Shown here: positions 51,928-60,170 of the stretch, in pieces
How positions within the stretch are numbered: position 1 is the stretch's first letter
Layout: each line of letters starts with the position of its first letter
From: Pseudomonas tensinigenes
Lineage (GTDB): Bacteria; Pseudomonadota; Gammaproteobacteria; Pseudomonadales; Pseudomonadaceae
Length of the DNA: 64,000 nucleotides
Direction: 5' to 3'
Assembly: GCF_014268445.2 (NCBI RefSeq)
Contig: NZ_CP077089.1
Span: forward strand, 734,501 to 798,500
Made by a program: the position numbers and the translations under genes
Notes under the pieces: generated by a model
Databases searched by the model: none
What the model was told of the DNA's origin: nothing
Seen by the model: only the letters and a program-made list of their open reading frames with translations

Positions 51928-52817
51928 CGGTGTTTCGCAGCTTTCGTGAACGTGGCTGGACCGAAATCGACCAGGCTGCCTATGCTCAGGCCTGGCAGCG
52001 TTTCGGTGGCAGCTTCGCAACGCATCCTGATGTGGTCGAACGACTGTCGACGTTTGTAGGTATCGAACTGCGTTATCTGGGCTGGGTCGTTGGCGATGAG
52101 GTAGTGGCCGCCATTCCTTGCTGGGGCCGTCATGTCGCCTTGTCCAAGGAAGTGCTCAAGCGTGAGGGCAAGCGTGGCTTGCTGGACATGGGCAATGCGG
52201 AAATCATCCTGCCGATTGCTGCCGAAGTCGTCGTCCCCGTGCGCCAGCGCATGGCTTATGTATCCCAGCTCAATGCCGAGCAGATCAGCACGTTGTCGCC
52301 ACAGCCCGAAGGCCTGGCTCTGGCCCGGCTGCCAGAAGAATATTCGAAGAAGTTCCGCTACAACCAGCGTCGCGAGCAGCGTCTGCTGGAAGAGGCGGGC
52401 GGATCGCTGGTGCCGATGTCCGACTTCACGCCACAGGAACAGGCCGCCGCGTACGGCGATCTGTTTCAGCGCCGCTGGGGCTTCGAGGTGCCGGGCAAGG
52501 CCGGGCTGGTTGAGGTCTTTACCTTGCTGCGCGAGTTCATGACCGGTTCCGTGGCGATGCTCGATTCGGCACCGGTGGCCATTCAGGTGCTGTACCGCGT
52601 CGAGGCCCCGCAATGGGTTTCGCTGGAGTACATCAACGGTGGCGTCGACCCGCAGAGCCGCGAGTTCAGTCCCGGCAGTGTGCTGAGTTTCGTCAACACC
52701 CAAGAGGCCTGGGCGCACGCGCAAGCGCTGGGCAAGCCTCTGCGCTATTCATTCGGTCGTGCCGACCGTGAGTACAAGGATCGCTGGTGCCACACGGTGC
52801 CGGTCTACAAGGTCTGA
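51921..52817 (+). CDS. mig-14: Mig-14 family protein
   Basis: A 298-residue Mig-14-like protein. It has a GNAT-like, FemAB-type look (LARLPEEYSKKFRYNQRREQRLLEEAGG; LFQRRWGFEVPGKAG). In Salmonella Mig-14 is linked to antimicrobial-peptide resistance and macrophage survival; the P. aeruginosa homologue PA5003 lies in the LPS core cluster next to dnpA, as here. Its chemistry is unknown. The ATG overlaps the end of msbA by seven bases, so it is translationally coupled to the flippase. The deacetylase gene follows after four bases. Confidence 0.85.
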   Translation: MLTVFRSFRERGWTEIDQAAYAQAWQRFGGSFATHPDVVERLSTFVGIELRYLGWVVGDEVVAAIPCWGRHVALSKEVLKREGKRGLLDMGNAEIILPIAAEVVVPVRQRMAYVSQLNAEQISTLSPQPEGLALARLPEEYSKKFRYNQRREQRLLEEAGGSLVPMSDFTPQEQAAAYGDLFQRRWGFEVPGKAGLVEVFTLLREFMTGSVAMLDSAPVAIQVLYRVEAPQWVSLEYINGGVDPQSREFSPGSVLSFVNTQEAWAHAQALGKPLRYSFGRADREYKDRWCHTVPVYKV

Positions 52818-52821
52818 ATTC

Positions 52822-54222
52822 ATGAGTGCTCGCAAGCAACAGCTGCTCAAAGCCCATCGACGCAACAAGCGTCTGTTCCTGATCGCCTTTGTGCTGGCGC
52901 TGTTGCTGATTGGCGTGCTGATTGCCTGGTGGCTGGTGCCGCTGTTGCTGGTGCTGGCCTGGGTCGCTCACGAGGCCTGGTTCGCCGACCATTTGTTCTA
53001 CCGGTCTGGCGACGACTATCAATACAACTTCCCGGCGCAAACCGCGCGGCAGGCCGTGAGCCTTGAGGGCGGCGTAGTGCGCCTGAGCGAGCCGCTGGCG
53101 CAGGGCGAGACGCTGGTGCTCGAGCTTGAAGTGAAGTCCACCTGGCTGGGTCGTTGGTTCGATCCCCACGTTGAGGTGGGCGATGATCGCCAGGACCTCG
53201 AGCGTGGCGTCAGGGGCCGGCGTTTCATTAATCTGTCCGGGCAGGGCAATGCGTTGATGCAAGGTGCTCTGGCACTGCGTGGTCGATATTGCACGCCGGC
53301 GGCGACGGGTGTGTTGTGGGTCATGGCCAACCCTGACTACAGCCGCCAGCGGGTGATGGTCATCGCTCCCCATGCCGACGATGCCGAACTCGCTGCCTTT
53401 GGCCTTTACAGCCGATGCGAAGAGGTCAGCATCGTCACCCTGACCCAAGGCGAGATCGAGGCTGAAGACTTGCAGCGTCTGGGCCTTGATCAAGCCGCAG
53501 CCGCGCGATTGAAGGGCCGTTTGCGCAGTTGGGACAGTCTGGTGATCCCGTTGTGGGGCGGTGTGCCTGCCGAGCGCTGCGTGCAATTGGGTTATTACTG
53601 CCTGCAACTGCCTTCGATGGCCGCAGAACCTTCCCAGGTGTTCGGCTCCCGTGAGTCGCAGGAAAACGACGTGCGCAGTGTGCGCCGGCACAATCCGTTG
53701 ACCCTGCCCGCCGACATCGATGGGCAGCCGACCTGGCAAAATCTGCTGGGCGACCTGAAGGCCCTGCTTGAGCACTTTCGTCCAGAAGTGGTGGTGACGC
53801 CCCATCCTGAGCTCGATCCTCACAGCGATCACGTAGCCTCGACCCAGGCGTTGCTTGAGGCTATCGCGCTGAGTAGCTGGAAACCGACAACCCTGCTGAT
53901 GTACGCCAATCACCTGCACGACAACGATCGCTGGCCGATGGGCCCTGCCGGTGCCGGTATCGCGCTGCCGCCTGCTATCGAGCCATTGCCGGCCGACCGG
54001 TTGTGGAGCCCGCTGTTGTCGGCAGACGTGCAACTGGACAAAGCCATGGCCCTGGCGATGGAGCACGATCTGCAGGGCGAGCAAGTGTTCAAACGGCAAT
54101 TGCGCCGCTGGATCCAGCAAGGCCTGGCGGGTCGTCGCTGGCCTGCAACAGGCAGTAACGAGTTTTTCCGCAAAGCGGTCCGGCGTCATGAATTGTTCTG
54201 GGTACGCGACCTTTCAGATTGA
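52822..54222 (+). CDS. dnpA: PIG-L family de-N-acetylase, DnpA-like
   Basis: A 466-residue protein with one or two N-terminal TM segments (residues 18-53) and a PIG-L/LmbE zinc-hydrolase domain. The domain shows APHADDAELAAFG near 181, a variant of the PHPDD zinc motif, and PHPELDPHSDHV near 327. It probably removes N-acetyl groups from an LPS-core amino sugar. The syntenic P. aeruginosa gene PA5002 (dnpA) encodes a predicted de-N-acetylase affecting antibiotic persistence. The ATG at 52822 lies four bases after the mig-14-like stop and begins MSARKQQLL before the TM helix. Confidence 0.85.
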   Translation: MSARKQQLLKAHRRNKRLFLIAFVLALLLIGVLIAWWLVPLLLVLAWVAHEAWFADHLFYRSGDDYQYNFPAQTARQAVSLEGGVVRLSEPLAQGETLVLELEVKSTWLGRWFDPHVEVGDDRQDLERGVRGRRFINLSGQGNALMQGALALRGRYCTPAATGVLWVMANPDYSRQRVMVIAPHADDAELAAFGLYSRCEEVSIVTLTQGEIEAEDLQRLGLDQAAAARLKGRLRSWDSLVIPLWGGVPAERCVQLGYYCLQLPSMAAEPSQVFGSRESQENDVRSVRRHNPLTLPADIDGQPTWQNLLGDLKALLEHFRPEVVVTPHPELDPHSDHVASTQALLEAIALSSWKPTTLLMYANHLHDNDRWPMGPAGAGIALPPAIEPLPADRLWSPLLSADVQLDKAMALAMEHDLQGEQVFKRQLRRWIQQGLAGRRWPATGSNEFFRKAVRRHELFWVRDLSD

Positions 54223-54286
54223 GGCGGACGGCGCTTTACCCTGTGTTAATATCGCGCCCCTGTTCATTTTGTATGTGGGTTGCTCC

Positions 54287-55708
54287 ATGAAGTTGTCCAT
54301 GCCGCGTTTCGATCAAGCCCCGGTCTTGGTAGTCGGCGATGTCATGCTCGACCGTTACTGGCATGGCGGAACCTCACGGATTTCCCCTGAGGCGCCGGTG
54401 CCGGTCGTTAAGGTCGAGCAGATCGAAGATCGTCCGGGCGGTGCCGCGAACGTTGCCTTGAACATTGCCGCGCTGGGTGCGCCGGCGTCGCTGGTCGGTG
54501 TGACCGGCGATGACGAAGCCGCCGACAGCCTGAGCAACAGTCTCAAAGGCGCGGGCGTACGCGCCCTGTTCCAGCGCATCGCGCACCAGCCAACCATCGT
54601 CAAGCTGCGGGTCATGAGCCGGCACCAGCAACTGCTGCGGATCGACTTTGAAGAACCGTTCGCCACCGACGCTCTGGCCCTCGGCTCGCAGGTCGACGAC
54701 CTGCTCGAAGGCATCAAGGTGCTGGTGCTTTCCGATTACGGCAAAGGCGCCCTGAAAAACCATCAGGCGTTGATCCAGGCTGCCCGCGCGAAGAACATCC
54801 CGGTGCTGGCCGACCCGAAGGGCAAGGATTTCTCGATCTATCGTGGCGCCAGCCTGATCACGCCGAACCTCAGCGAATTCGAAGCCATCGTCGGCGGTTG
54901 CGTCGATGAGCATGAGTTAGTGAGCAAGGGCGCCGCCCTGATGCATGACCTCGAGCTTGGTGCACTGCTGGTGACACGCGGCGAACACGGCATGACTTTG
55001 CTGCGCCCTGATCAACCCGCGTTGCACCTGCCGGCCCGAGCCCGTGAAGTATTCGATGTCACCGGTGCCGGTGATACGGTGATTTCCACCCTTGCGGCAG
55101 CCATTGCTGCAGGTGAGGATCTGCCTCACGCGGTGGCGCTGGCCAACCTGGCAGCAGGCATCGTGGTTGGCAAACTCGGTACAGCCGCCATCAGTGCCCC
55201 GGAATTGCGTCGCGCCATCCAGCGTGAAGAAGGATCCGAGCGCGGTGTTCTGGGTCTTGAACAGCTGCTGCTCGCCGTGGCCGATGCTCGGGCGCACAAC
55301 GAGAAGATTGTCTTCACCAACGGCTGCTTCGACATCCTGCACGCCGGGCATGTGACCTATCTGGAGCAGGCGCGGGCACAGGGCGATCGTCTGATTGTCG
55401 CGGTCAACGACGATGCTTCGGTCAGCCGCCTGAAAGGGCCGGGTCGCCCGATCAACAGTGTTGACCGGCGCATGGCGGTTCTCGCCGGCCTTGGCGCGGT
55501 GGACTGGGTGATCAGTTTCCCTGAGGGTACCCCGGAAAACCTGCTGCGCGAGGTCAAACCGGACGTGCTGGTCAAGGGCGGCGACTACGGCATCGATCAG
55601 GTGGTCGGCGCTGATATCGTTACCGCTTATGGCGGTACGGTTAAGGTCTTGGGACTTGTCGAAAACAGCTCGACAACTGCGATTGTCGAGAAGATTCGCA
55701 GTCGTTGA
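54287..55708 (+). CDS. hldE: Bifunctional heptose-7-phosphate kinase / heptose-1-phosphate adenylyltransferase
   Basis: HldE (473 residues) makes ADP-D-glycero-beta-D-manno-heptose for the LPS inner core. The N-terminal PfkB-type kinase runs to about residue 320 (VVGDVMLDRYWHGGT; catalytic DVTGAGDTV). The C-terminal nucleotidyltransferase has NGCFDILHAGHVTYLEQA near 345. The ATG at 54287 gives the family N-terminus MKLSMPRFD; a second ATG at 54299 is possible. It supplies the donor used by WaaC and WaaF encoded upstream. A 64-base gap before it may hold its own promoter, but none is clear. Confidence 0.97.
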   Translation: MKLSMPRFDQAPVLVVGDVMLDRYWHGGTSRISPEAPVPVVKVEQIEDRPGGAANVALNIAALGAPASLVGVTGDDEAADSLSNSLKGAGVRALFQRIAHQPTIVKLRVMSRHQQLLRIDFEEPFATDALALGSQVDDLLEGIKVLVLSDYGKGALKNHQALIQAARAKNIPVLADPKGKDFSIYRGASLITPNLSEFEAIVGGCVDEHELVSKGAALMHDLELGALLVTRGEHGMTLLRPDQPALHLPARAREVFDVTGAGDTVISTLAAAIAAGEDLPHAVALANLAAGIVVGKLGTAAISAPELRRAIQREEGSERGVLGLEQLLLAVADARAHNEKIVFTNGCFDILHAGHVTYLEQARAQGDRLIVAVNDDASVSRLKGPGRPINSVDRRMAVLAGLGAVDWVISFPEGTPENLLREVKPDVLVKGGDYGIDQVVGADIVTAYGGTVKVLGLVENSSTTAIVEKIRSR

Positions 55709-55838
55709 TCAGATGAATTTTTACCGTTGTGTACTGCGTGTGAACGGATTTTGCCTTGGGGATCTAACCGTTTCCGTTGATGTTGGCAGGTTTGAATCCG
55801 ATGCGCTTGCCTGCCTACGTCGCGTGGTCGATTAATCT

Positions 55839-56813
55839 ATGAAAGTCATGCTCCTGGTGATGGACGAGCAGCGGGTCATTCTTGACCGGCTCTACGACAT
55901 CGTGCAGCAGAACTGTGATGAGTGTTTCATCTATCGGCTGAGCAAGCAGCAACAGATGAACCTGGGGCCGTTTTTGGCCTCGGTCGATTATCAAACCTTC
56001 GATCGTGTGGTGATCTTCTCTCGGGTCAAGCGCCTGGCCCCGCAATTGCGCGTGCTCAAGTGCATTCCCGGGCTGGTCTTTCTCGAACACGATGCGTACC
56101 AGAACTACATGCCTGCCAGTAAATACCGTGGCGTGTATTCACGTCTGTACAGCCGCCTGCCGAGCTGTCGGGCACTGGTGTCGGGTGCCGTTGTCGCGCG
56201 CAAGATGCTCGCGGAAGGCATCGACACAGTGTTCGTCTCCAAAGGTTATGACGAGCAGATGCTGTACAACACCGGCGTTGAGCGGGACATTCCGATCGGC
56301 TTTCTTGGCAGCCTGAAAAGCACCGAGTATGCCGAGCGCAAAGCCATGCTCGAGTCGCTCTCCAGGCGTACCGGGATGCTGGTGACCCGCACCAAGTCGG
56401 GCGCGGAATATCTGCAGACGCTCAATCGCATCAGGATTTTCGTCAGTGCCGACATCGGCATGAACGAGTTCATGATCAAGAACTACGAGGCCATGGCCTG
56501 CGGCTGTGTGCTGCTGGCCTGGAGTCAGGGCGAAGAAGACCGCTTGCTCGGCTTTGAAGACATGCACAACACCGTGTTCTATCGCAGCGAAGAAGAGGCG
56601 GTGGAAAAGATCAAGCTGCTGCAAAGCGATCCGGAACTGGCCGAGCGCATTGCCCGCAACGGCCAGGAGTTCGCGCAAAGCCGCTATTCCTTTGCCCGTG
56701 TCGGTCAGGCACTGGCCACGGAAATCCAGCGTGAGATGCGCCCGTGGCAGCCGCCCTCGGCGTTCACGCGATTCTGGGTGAAGTTGCGTTACGGGATGAA
56801 GGTGCCGGTCTGA
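55839..56813 (+). CDS. Putative glycosyltransferase (GT4/CgeB-like)
   Basis: A 324-residue protein with a GT-B look. The N-terminal Rossmann part starts MKVMLLVMDEQRVILDRLYDI. The C-terminal half resembles Glyco_trans_1 domains (IPIGFLGSLKSTEYAERKAML; RIRIFVSADIGMNEFMIKNYEAMACGCVLLAW). The segment GMNEFMIKNYEAMACGC is the EX7E-type donor site. It begins 130 bases after hldE, and the next gene follows immediately. The substrate is unknown; location suggests LPS core decoration. I recall no counterpart in the P. aeruginosa PA4993-PA4996 interval. Confidence 0.7.
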   Translation: MKVMLLVMDEQRVILDRLYDIVQQNCDECFIYRLSKQQQMNLGPFLASVDYQTFDRVVIFSRVKRLAPQLRVLKCIPGLVFLEHDAYQNYMPASKYRGVYSRLYSRLPSCRALVSGAVVARKMLAEGIDTVFVSKGYDEQMLYNTGVERDIPIGFLGSLKSTEYAERKAMLESLSRRTGMLVTRTKSGAEYLQTLNRIRIFVSADIGMNEFMIKNYEAMACGCVLLAWSQGEEDRLLGFEDMHNTVFYRSEEEAVEKIKLLQSDPELAERIARNGQEFAQSRYSFARVGQALATEIQREMRPWQPPSAFTRFWVKLRYGMKVPV

Positions 56814-56828
56814 ATGAAGGACGAACAC

Positions 56829-57500
56829 ATGGCGCTGGATGCGCTGCCCGGTGGTGATCAGTCCGTACTGGGTGCTTTACCCACAGAGCTTCTCGACTGT
56901 CTGAGCCGTGCGCCTCGGGTCGTGCTGATTGCCAACAACCCAGCCATCACCGCGATGGACTTTCAGGCGTTGAACATTGGCGTCGATGACGTCGTCGTCA
57001 GCTTCAATACCTGCATCAAGGCAGCGCTGCTCAACGAGCACAGCGTCAATGTTTTCGTGCATGGCTACAACGCGCCGGACGCGTATTTTTTTGGTCTGCC
57101 TTACGCGCAGCCGGTACAGCAGATGTTCGAACAGGCGAGCGAACGTTGTTTCAGCATGCTGGTGGGCTGCGCCGCACCCATGTGTCCGTTGCCACGTGTG
57201 ACAATGTACTGGGATCGCATTCCATTGCCGCCGCTGTGGAACTACCCGGTCGACCGGCCGGGGGGCAAGCGCTACGTCGGGCCTTCCACCGGTTTCAACA
57301 CGCTGGTGTTGTTCGACTGGTTGCGCGGCCATGTCGGTTATACCTATCAGCTCATGACTCTGGGGTTTTCCAACGAAGCAGGAAAACTGTGGGGCGGCCA
57401 TGCCTGGGACTATGAGCGTGACTGGCTGCAAAAGTCGGACATCATTGTGGTGCCGCTGCAACCTCGTCGCTGGTGGCAAAAGCTGTTTCGGCAGAAGTAA
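56829..57500 (+). CDS. Sialyltransferase (GT29)-like protein of unknown substrate
   Basis: A 223-residue protein. An N-terminal segment VVLIANNPAITAMDFQALNI followed by DDVVVSFN resembles sialylmotif L of GT29 enzymes (a beta strand and Asn ending in a hydrophobic 'FxxRxN'-type strand). PSTGFNTLVLFDWL near residue 152 resembles sialylmotif S, and LGFSNEAGKLWGGHAWDYE resembles the late His motif. The match is by eye only. I prefer ATG 56829, with GAAGGA seven bases upstream; ATG 56814, immediately after the previous stop, would add five residues. It lies in tandem with two other putative sugar-transfer genes. Confidence 0.5.
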   Translation: MALDALPGGDQSVLGALPTELLDCLSRAPRVVLIANNPAITAMDFQALNIGVDDVVVSFNTCIKAALLNEHSVNVFVHGYNAPDAYFFGLPYAQPVQQMFEQASERCFSMLVGCAAPMCPLPRVTMYWDRIPLPPLWNYPVDRPGGKRYVGPSTGFNTLVLFDWLRGHVGYTYQLMTLGFSNEAGKLWGGHAWDYERDWLQKSDIIVVPLQPRRWWQKLFRQK

Positions 57501-57558
57501 GCGACATCGTCTGTCCGGTTGCCAGCAGGTCCGAACTACTTTCAAAAGGTGCTGTTGA

Positions 57559-58359
57559 GTGTTGAAAATTGCCGTGGCTTTTTTCGGGATACCGAGAAAT
57601 TCGCCGATCTGTTTCCCCTCTATCGAACAGAACGTTCTGGCGCAGTTGCCTGCAGGCAGCGACATAAAGTGCTTCTACCATCTGTACAAGATTGATGAGG
57701 TGCAGAACTCGCGGTCCGGCGAGAAAGGCGAATTGACGGCGGACAACTACCAGCCTTTCGAATCGATGATCGGCACGCTGACCTCGACCGAGGGCGTCCT
57801 GGAGCGCTGGGATTTCGAGCAGGTCAAAGCTCAGGGCGACACCTGGGCCGATGACTATGCCTCGTTGCGTAATCTGATCTATCAGCTCAACTCGCTGCAC
57901 ACCGTGACGACCATGATCGAGTCCTTCAATCCGGATTTCGTCGTGTTCGTGCGCCCGGACAATTTCTTTCACAGCGCATTGCCTGGCTATGTCTTCGCTC
58001 ACCCTGAGGCTCGCAAGCACAACGCTTATATTCCGGACTGGCAGTGGTGGGGCGGCTTGAACGACCGCTTTGCGGTTTGCGGGCGCGATACCTATGTGGC
58101 GTACGGCAAACGGGTCGAGCGCATCTTCGATTTCTGCAAGGCGACAGGTCGAAAGCTGCATTCCGAGCGCTTGCTCAAATATGCGCTGCAGCAGGTCGAT
58201 GCGAAAATCTGCACGCTGCCGACCCAAGCATCGCGGGTGCGCATTACCGGTGCCTTTGCCGAAGAATCGTTCTCGCCCAAGCGCGGCATGGGCAAGCGCG
58301 AAAACCGCTATTTCCACTTGTTTGCCGCGTTGCGCACGTGGTGGGATCGCCGGCGCTAA
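57559..58359 (+). CDS. Conserved hypothetical protein, possible glycosyltransferase
   Basis: A 266-residue soluble protein I cannot place in a named family. It starts MLKIAVAFFGIPRNS (GTG 57559, with AAGGTG upstream), reminiscent of the first strand of GT-A enzymes. Near residue 132 it has the acidic motif FVVFVRPDNFF, a possible metal-binding DxD-like site (only one Asp). WQWWGGLNDRFAVCGRDTY resembles the acceptor loop of some bacterial GT-A proteins. The tail is strongly basic (RRR). The context, last in a run of three putative sugar-transfer genes after hldE, supports a role in core modification. The activity is unproven. Confidence 0.45.
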   Translation: MLKIAVAFFGIPRNSPICFPSIEQNVLAQLPAGSDIKCFYHLYKIDEVQNSRSGEKGELTADNYQPFESMIGTLTSTEGVLERWDFEQVKAQGDTWADDYASLRNLIYQLNSLHTVTTMIESFNPDFVVFVRPDNFFHSALPGYVFAHPEARKHNAYIPDWQWWGGLNDRFAVCGRDTYVAYGKRVERIFDFCKATGRKLHSERLLKYALQQVDAKICTLPTQASRVRITGAFAEESFSPKRGMGKRENRYFHLFAALRTWWDRRR

Positions 58360-58363
58360 ACCG

Positions 58364-59326
58364 CTATTTGGCGGTTTTTTTGCCCAGGCCGACCAGTCGC
58401 AGCGCCTTGATACTCAATTGCTTGAGCCCTTGGCGTGGGGCTTTTGCTGGTTGCAGGCCCTGTTGCACCAGCCAGTCCTTCCAGCGAATCCGCTCCTCGC
58501 GCACGACCCAGCCAGTTTGTGTCGCAAAGCTTTCCGCGAGGTACAGACCTCGGGTGCTGGCGGGGACGAGTTTGTCGCGCTTGAGCGTGTACAGCTCGGC
58601 CAGTGGTGCGCCGTCCTTGAGTGGCATCAAGTACAGGTCGGGGCGTTTGCGGTCGAGTCGGGCTACCAGTTGATCACCCTCCAGACGCTCGTCGACGTGG
58701 AACAGACTCAGGGACTTGGCTTCCTTGGGCACATCCAGGCGCAAATCGTAGATCAATTGCAGGGACGCGGTCGGCAGGTGCACATAGGCCCGTGGTCGTT
58801 CGAGCAATTGCAGATTGGCGCAACGGATCGGTCGCGCCGAGCCGGACAACGGGGTCAGGCGGAACGGCAGAGCCTCGCGATAATGCAGCGCCGCCGAGTA
58901 GGGCGCCGGCAGCCAGGTGTCGTTGAAGCGTCCGCCGAGCCAGCCTTCTGGCGTCTCGAGCAAACACTCTTCGGCAATTTCCTGAATGGCCGTGTGCAGC
59001 GGAATATTCAGCTCATGCGCCGGCACGTAACCGGAAATCAATTTGAGCACGACGTCGCCGCGATCCTGTCGGCGCTGGCGCACCAGTACCCAATAATCGC
59101 GATTCTGCCAATGCAGGGTCAGGCGTACCGAAACGCCGAGGTTGGCCAGTTCCAGCGAGAAGCGCTCGGCATCGGCCACGCTCACCGGTTTGCGCCGCTG
59201 CAAGGTCTGCGTGAAGTTCAGCGGCATGCCGACGCTCTGATAGGTCAGGCCTTCGGGGGTTGCTTCGACGAACAGCGGCAGGGTCTTGAAGTTGCTCGGG
59301 TTCTTTCGGATGAGCGTGCGCGGCAT
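58364..59326 (-). CDS. Conserved hypothetical protein, PA4993-like, with Nudix-like segment
   Basis: A 320-residue soluble protein occupying the position of PA4993 between the aldo/keto reductase and the LPS genes. A segment near residue 130, IPLHTAIQEIAEECLLE, resembles the EExxEE core of a Nudix box, though the flanking Gly positions are not convincing. Otherwise it is rich in beta strands and ends in a basic tail (KALRLVGLGKKTAK). It converges on the preceding gene with four bases between stops. Hydrolysis of a nucleotide-sugar or other diphosphate is a guess. I do not recognise the family with confidence. Confidence 0.55.
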   Translation of the reverse strand: MPRTLIRKNPSNFKTLPLFVEATPEGLTYQSVGMPLNFTQTLQRRKPVSVADAERFSLELANLGVSVRLTLHWQNRDYWVLVRQRRQDRGDVVLKLISGYVPAHELNIPLHTAIQEIAEECLLETPEGWLGGRFNDTWLPAPYSAALHYREALPFRLTPLSGSARPIRCANLQLLERPRAYVHLPTASLQLIYDLRLDVPKEAKSLSLFHVDERLEGDQLVARLDRKRPDLYLMPLKDGAPLAELYTLKRDKLVPASTRGLYLAESFATQTGWVVREERIRWKDWLVQQGLQPAKAPRQGLKQLSIKALRLVGLGKKTAK

Positions 59327-59357
59327 ATCGGCTCCTGCTTAAGGCCGCGAGGCGGCG

Positions 59358-60170
59358 TCAGTGACCACGAAGGACCTGGGCAACGGTCGCTACGTTGTGG
59401 GCGAGGTGCAGCGGATTGATCGTGCCGACAATAGCACTGGCCACACCAGGTTGCGCGAATAGCAGTTCGAAGCTGGCGCGCACCGGATCCACTCCCGGAC
59501 TCAGGCAAACATGACCGCTGGCCAGGGCTTTTTTCACCAGAATGGCTTTGCCGTGGGCAGCAGCATAGTCAATGACAGCCTTCTCGCTTTGTTCGTTCAG
59601 ATTGTAGGTGACCATCGCGCAGTCGCCTTGCTCCAGTGCTTTGAGGCCTCCTTCGACGGTTTTGCCGGAGAAGCCGAAGCCACGAATCTTGCCTTCGGCC
59701 TTGAGTGCGGCGAGTGTCGCGTAAACCTCTTGGTGCTCGAGGATCGCCATGTCGTTGCCGTCGGAATGCACCAGCACCAGGTCGATAAAATCGGTTTCAA
59801 GACGTTGCAGGCTGCGCTCCACCGACATCCGCGTGTGCGCCGCGCTGAAGTCGTGGCGCGACAGGCCATCGGCAAACTCTTCGCCGACCTTGCTGACAAT
59901 CACCCAGTCTTGACGCTGGCCGCGCAGCAGCGGGCCGAGGCGTTCTTCGCTGCGACCGTAGGCGGGGGCGGTGTCGATCAGGTTGATGCCCAATTCCCGC
60001 GCCTGCCGCAGCAGCATCCGCGCTTCGTCATCACCGGGAATCTGGAAACCGTTGGGGTATTTCACCCCTTGGTCGCGGCCGAGTTTGACCGTGCCCAGGC
60101 CCAGTGGCGAAACCGTCAGGCCGGTGCTGCCCAGCGGACGGTGGAAGTCATGCAGGCTGGCAATCGTCAT
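59358..60170 (-). CDS. Aldo/keto reductase
   Basis: A 270-residue NAD(P)H-dependent oxidoreductase with the AKR (beta/alpha)8 barrel. The catalytic tetrad is visible as D66 and Y71 (LIDTAPAYGRSEERLG), K94 (IVSKVG) and H135 (LVHSDGND). The C-terminal cofactor segment is AIVGTINPLHLAHN. Its start overlaps the stop of the upstream FAD oxidoreductase by four bases, so the two are one operon. It matches PA4992. The substrate is unknown. Confidence 0.9.
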   Translation of the reverse strand: MTIASLHDFHRPLGSTGLTVSPLGLGTVKLGRDQGVKYPNGFQIPGDDEARMLLRQARELGINLIDTAPAYGRSEERLGPLLRGQRQDWVIVSKVGEEFADGLSRHDFSAAHTRMSVERSLQRLETDFIDLVLVHSDGNDMAILEHQEVYATLAALKAEGKIRGFGFSGKTVEGGLKALEQGDCAMVTYNLNEQSEKAVIDYAAAHGKAILVKKALASGHVCLSPGVDPVRASFELLFAQPGVASAIVGTINPLHLAHNVATVAQVLRGH

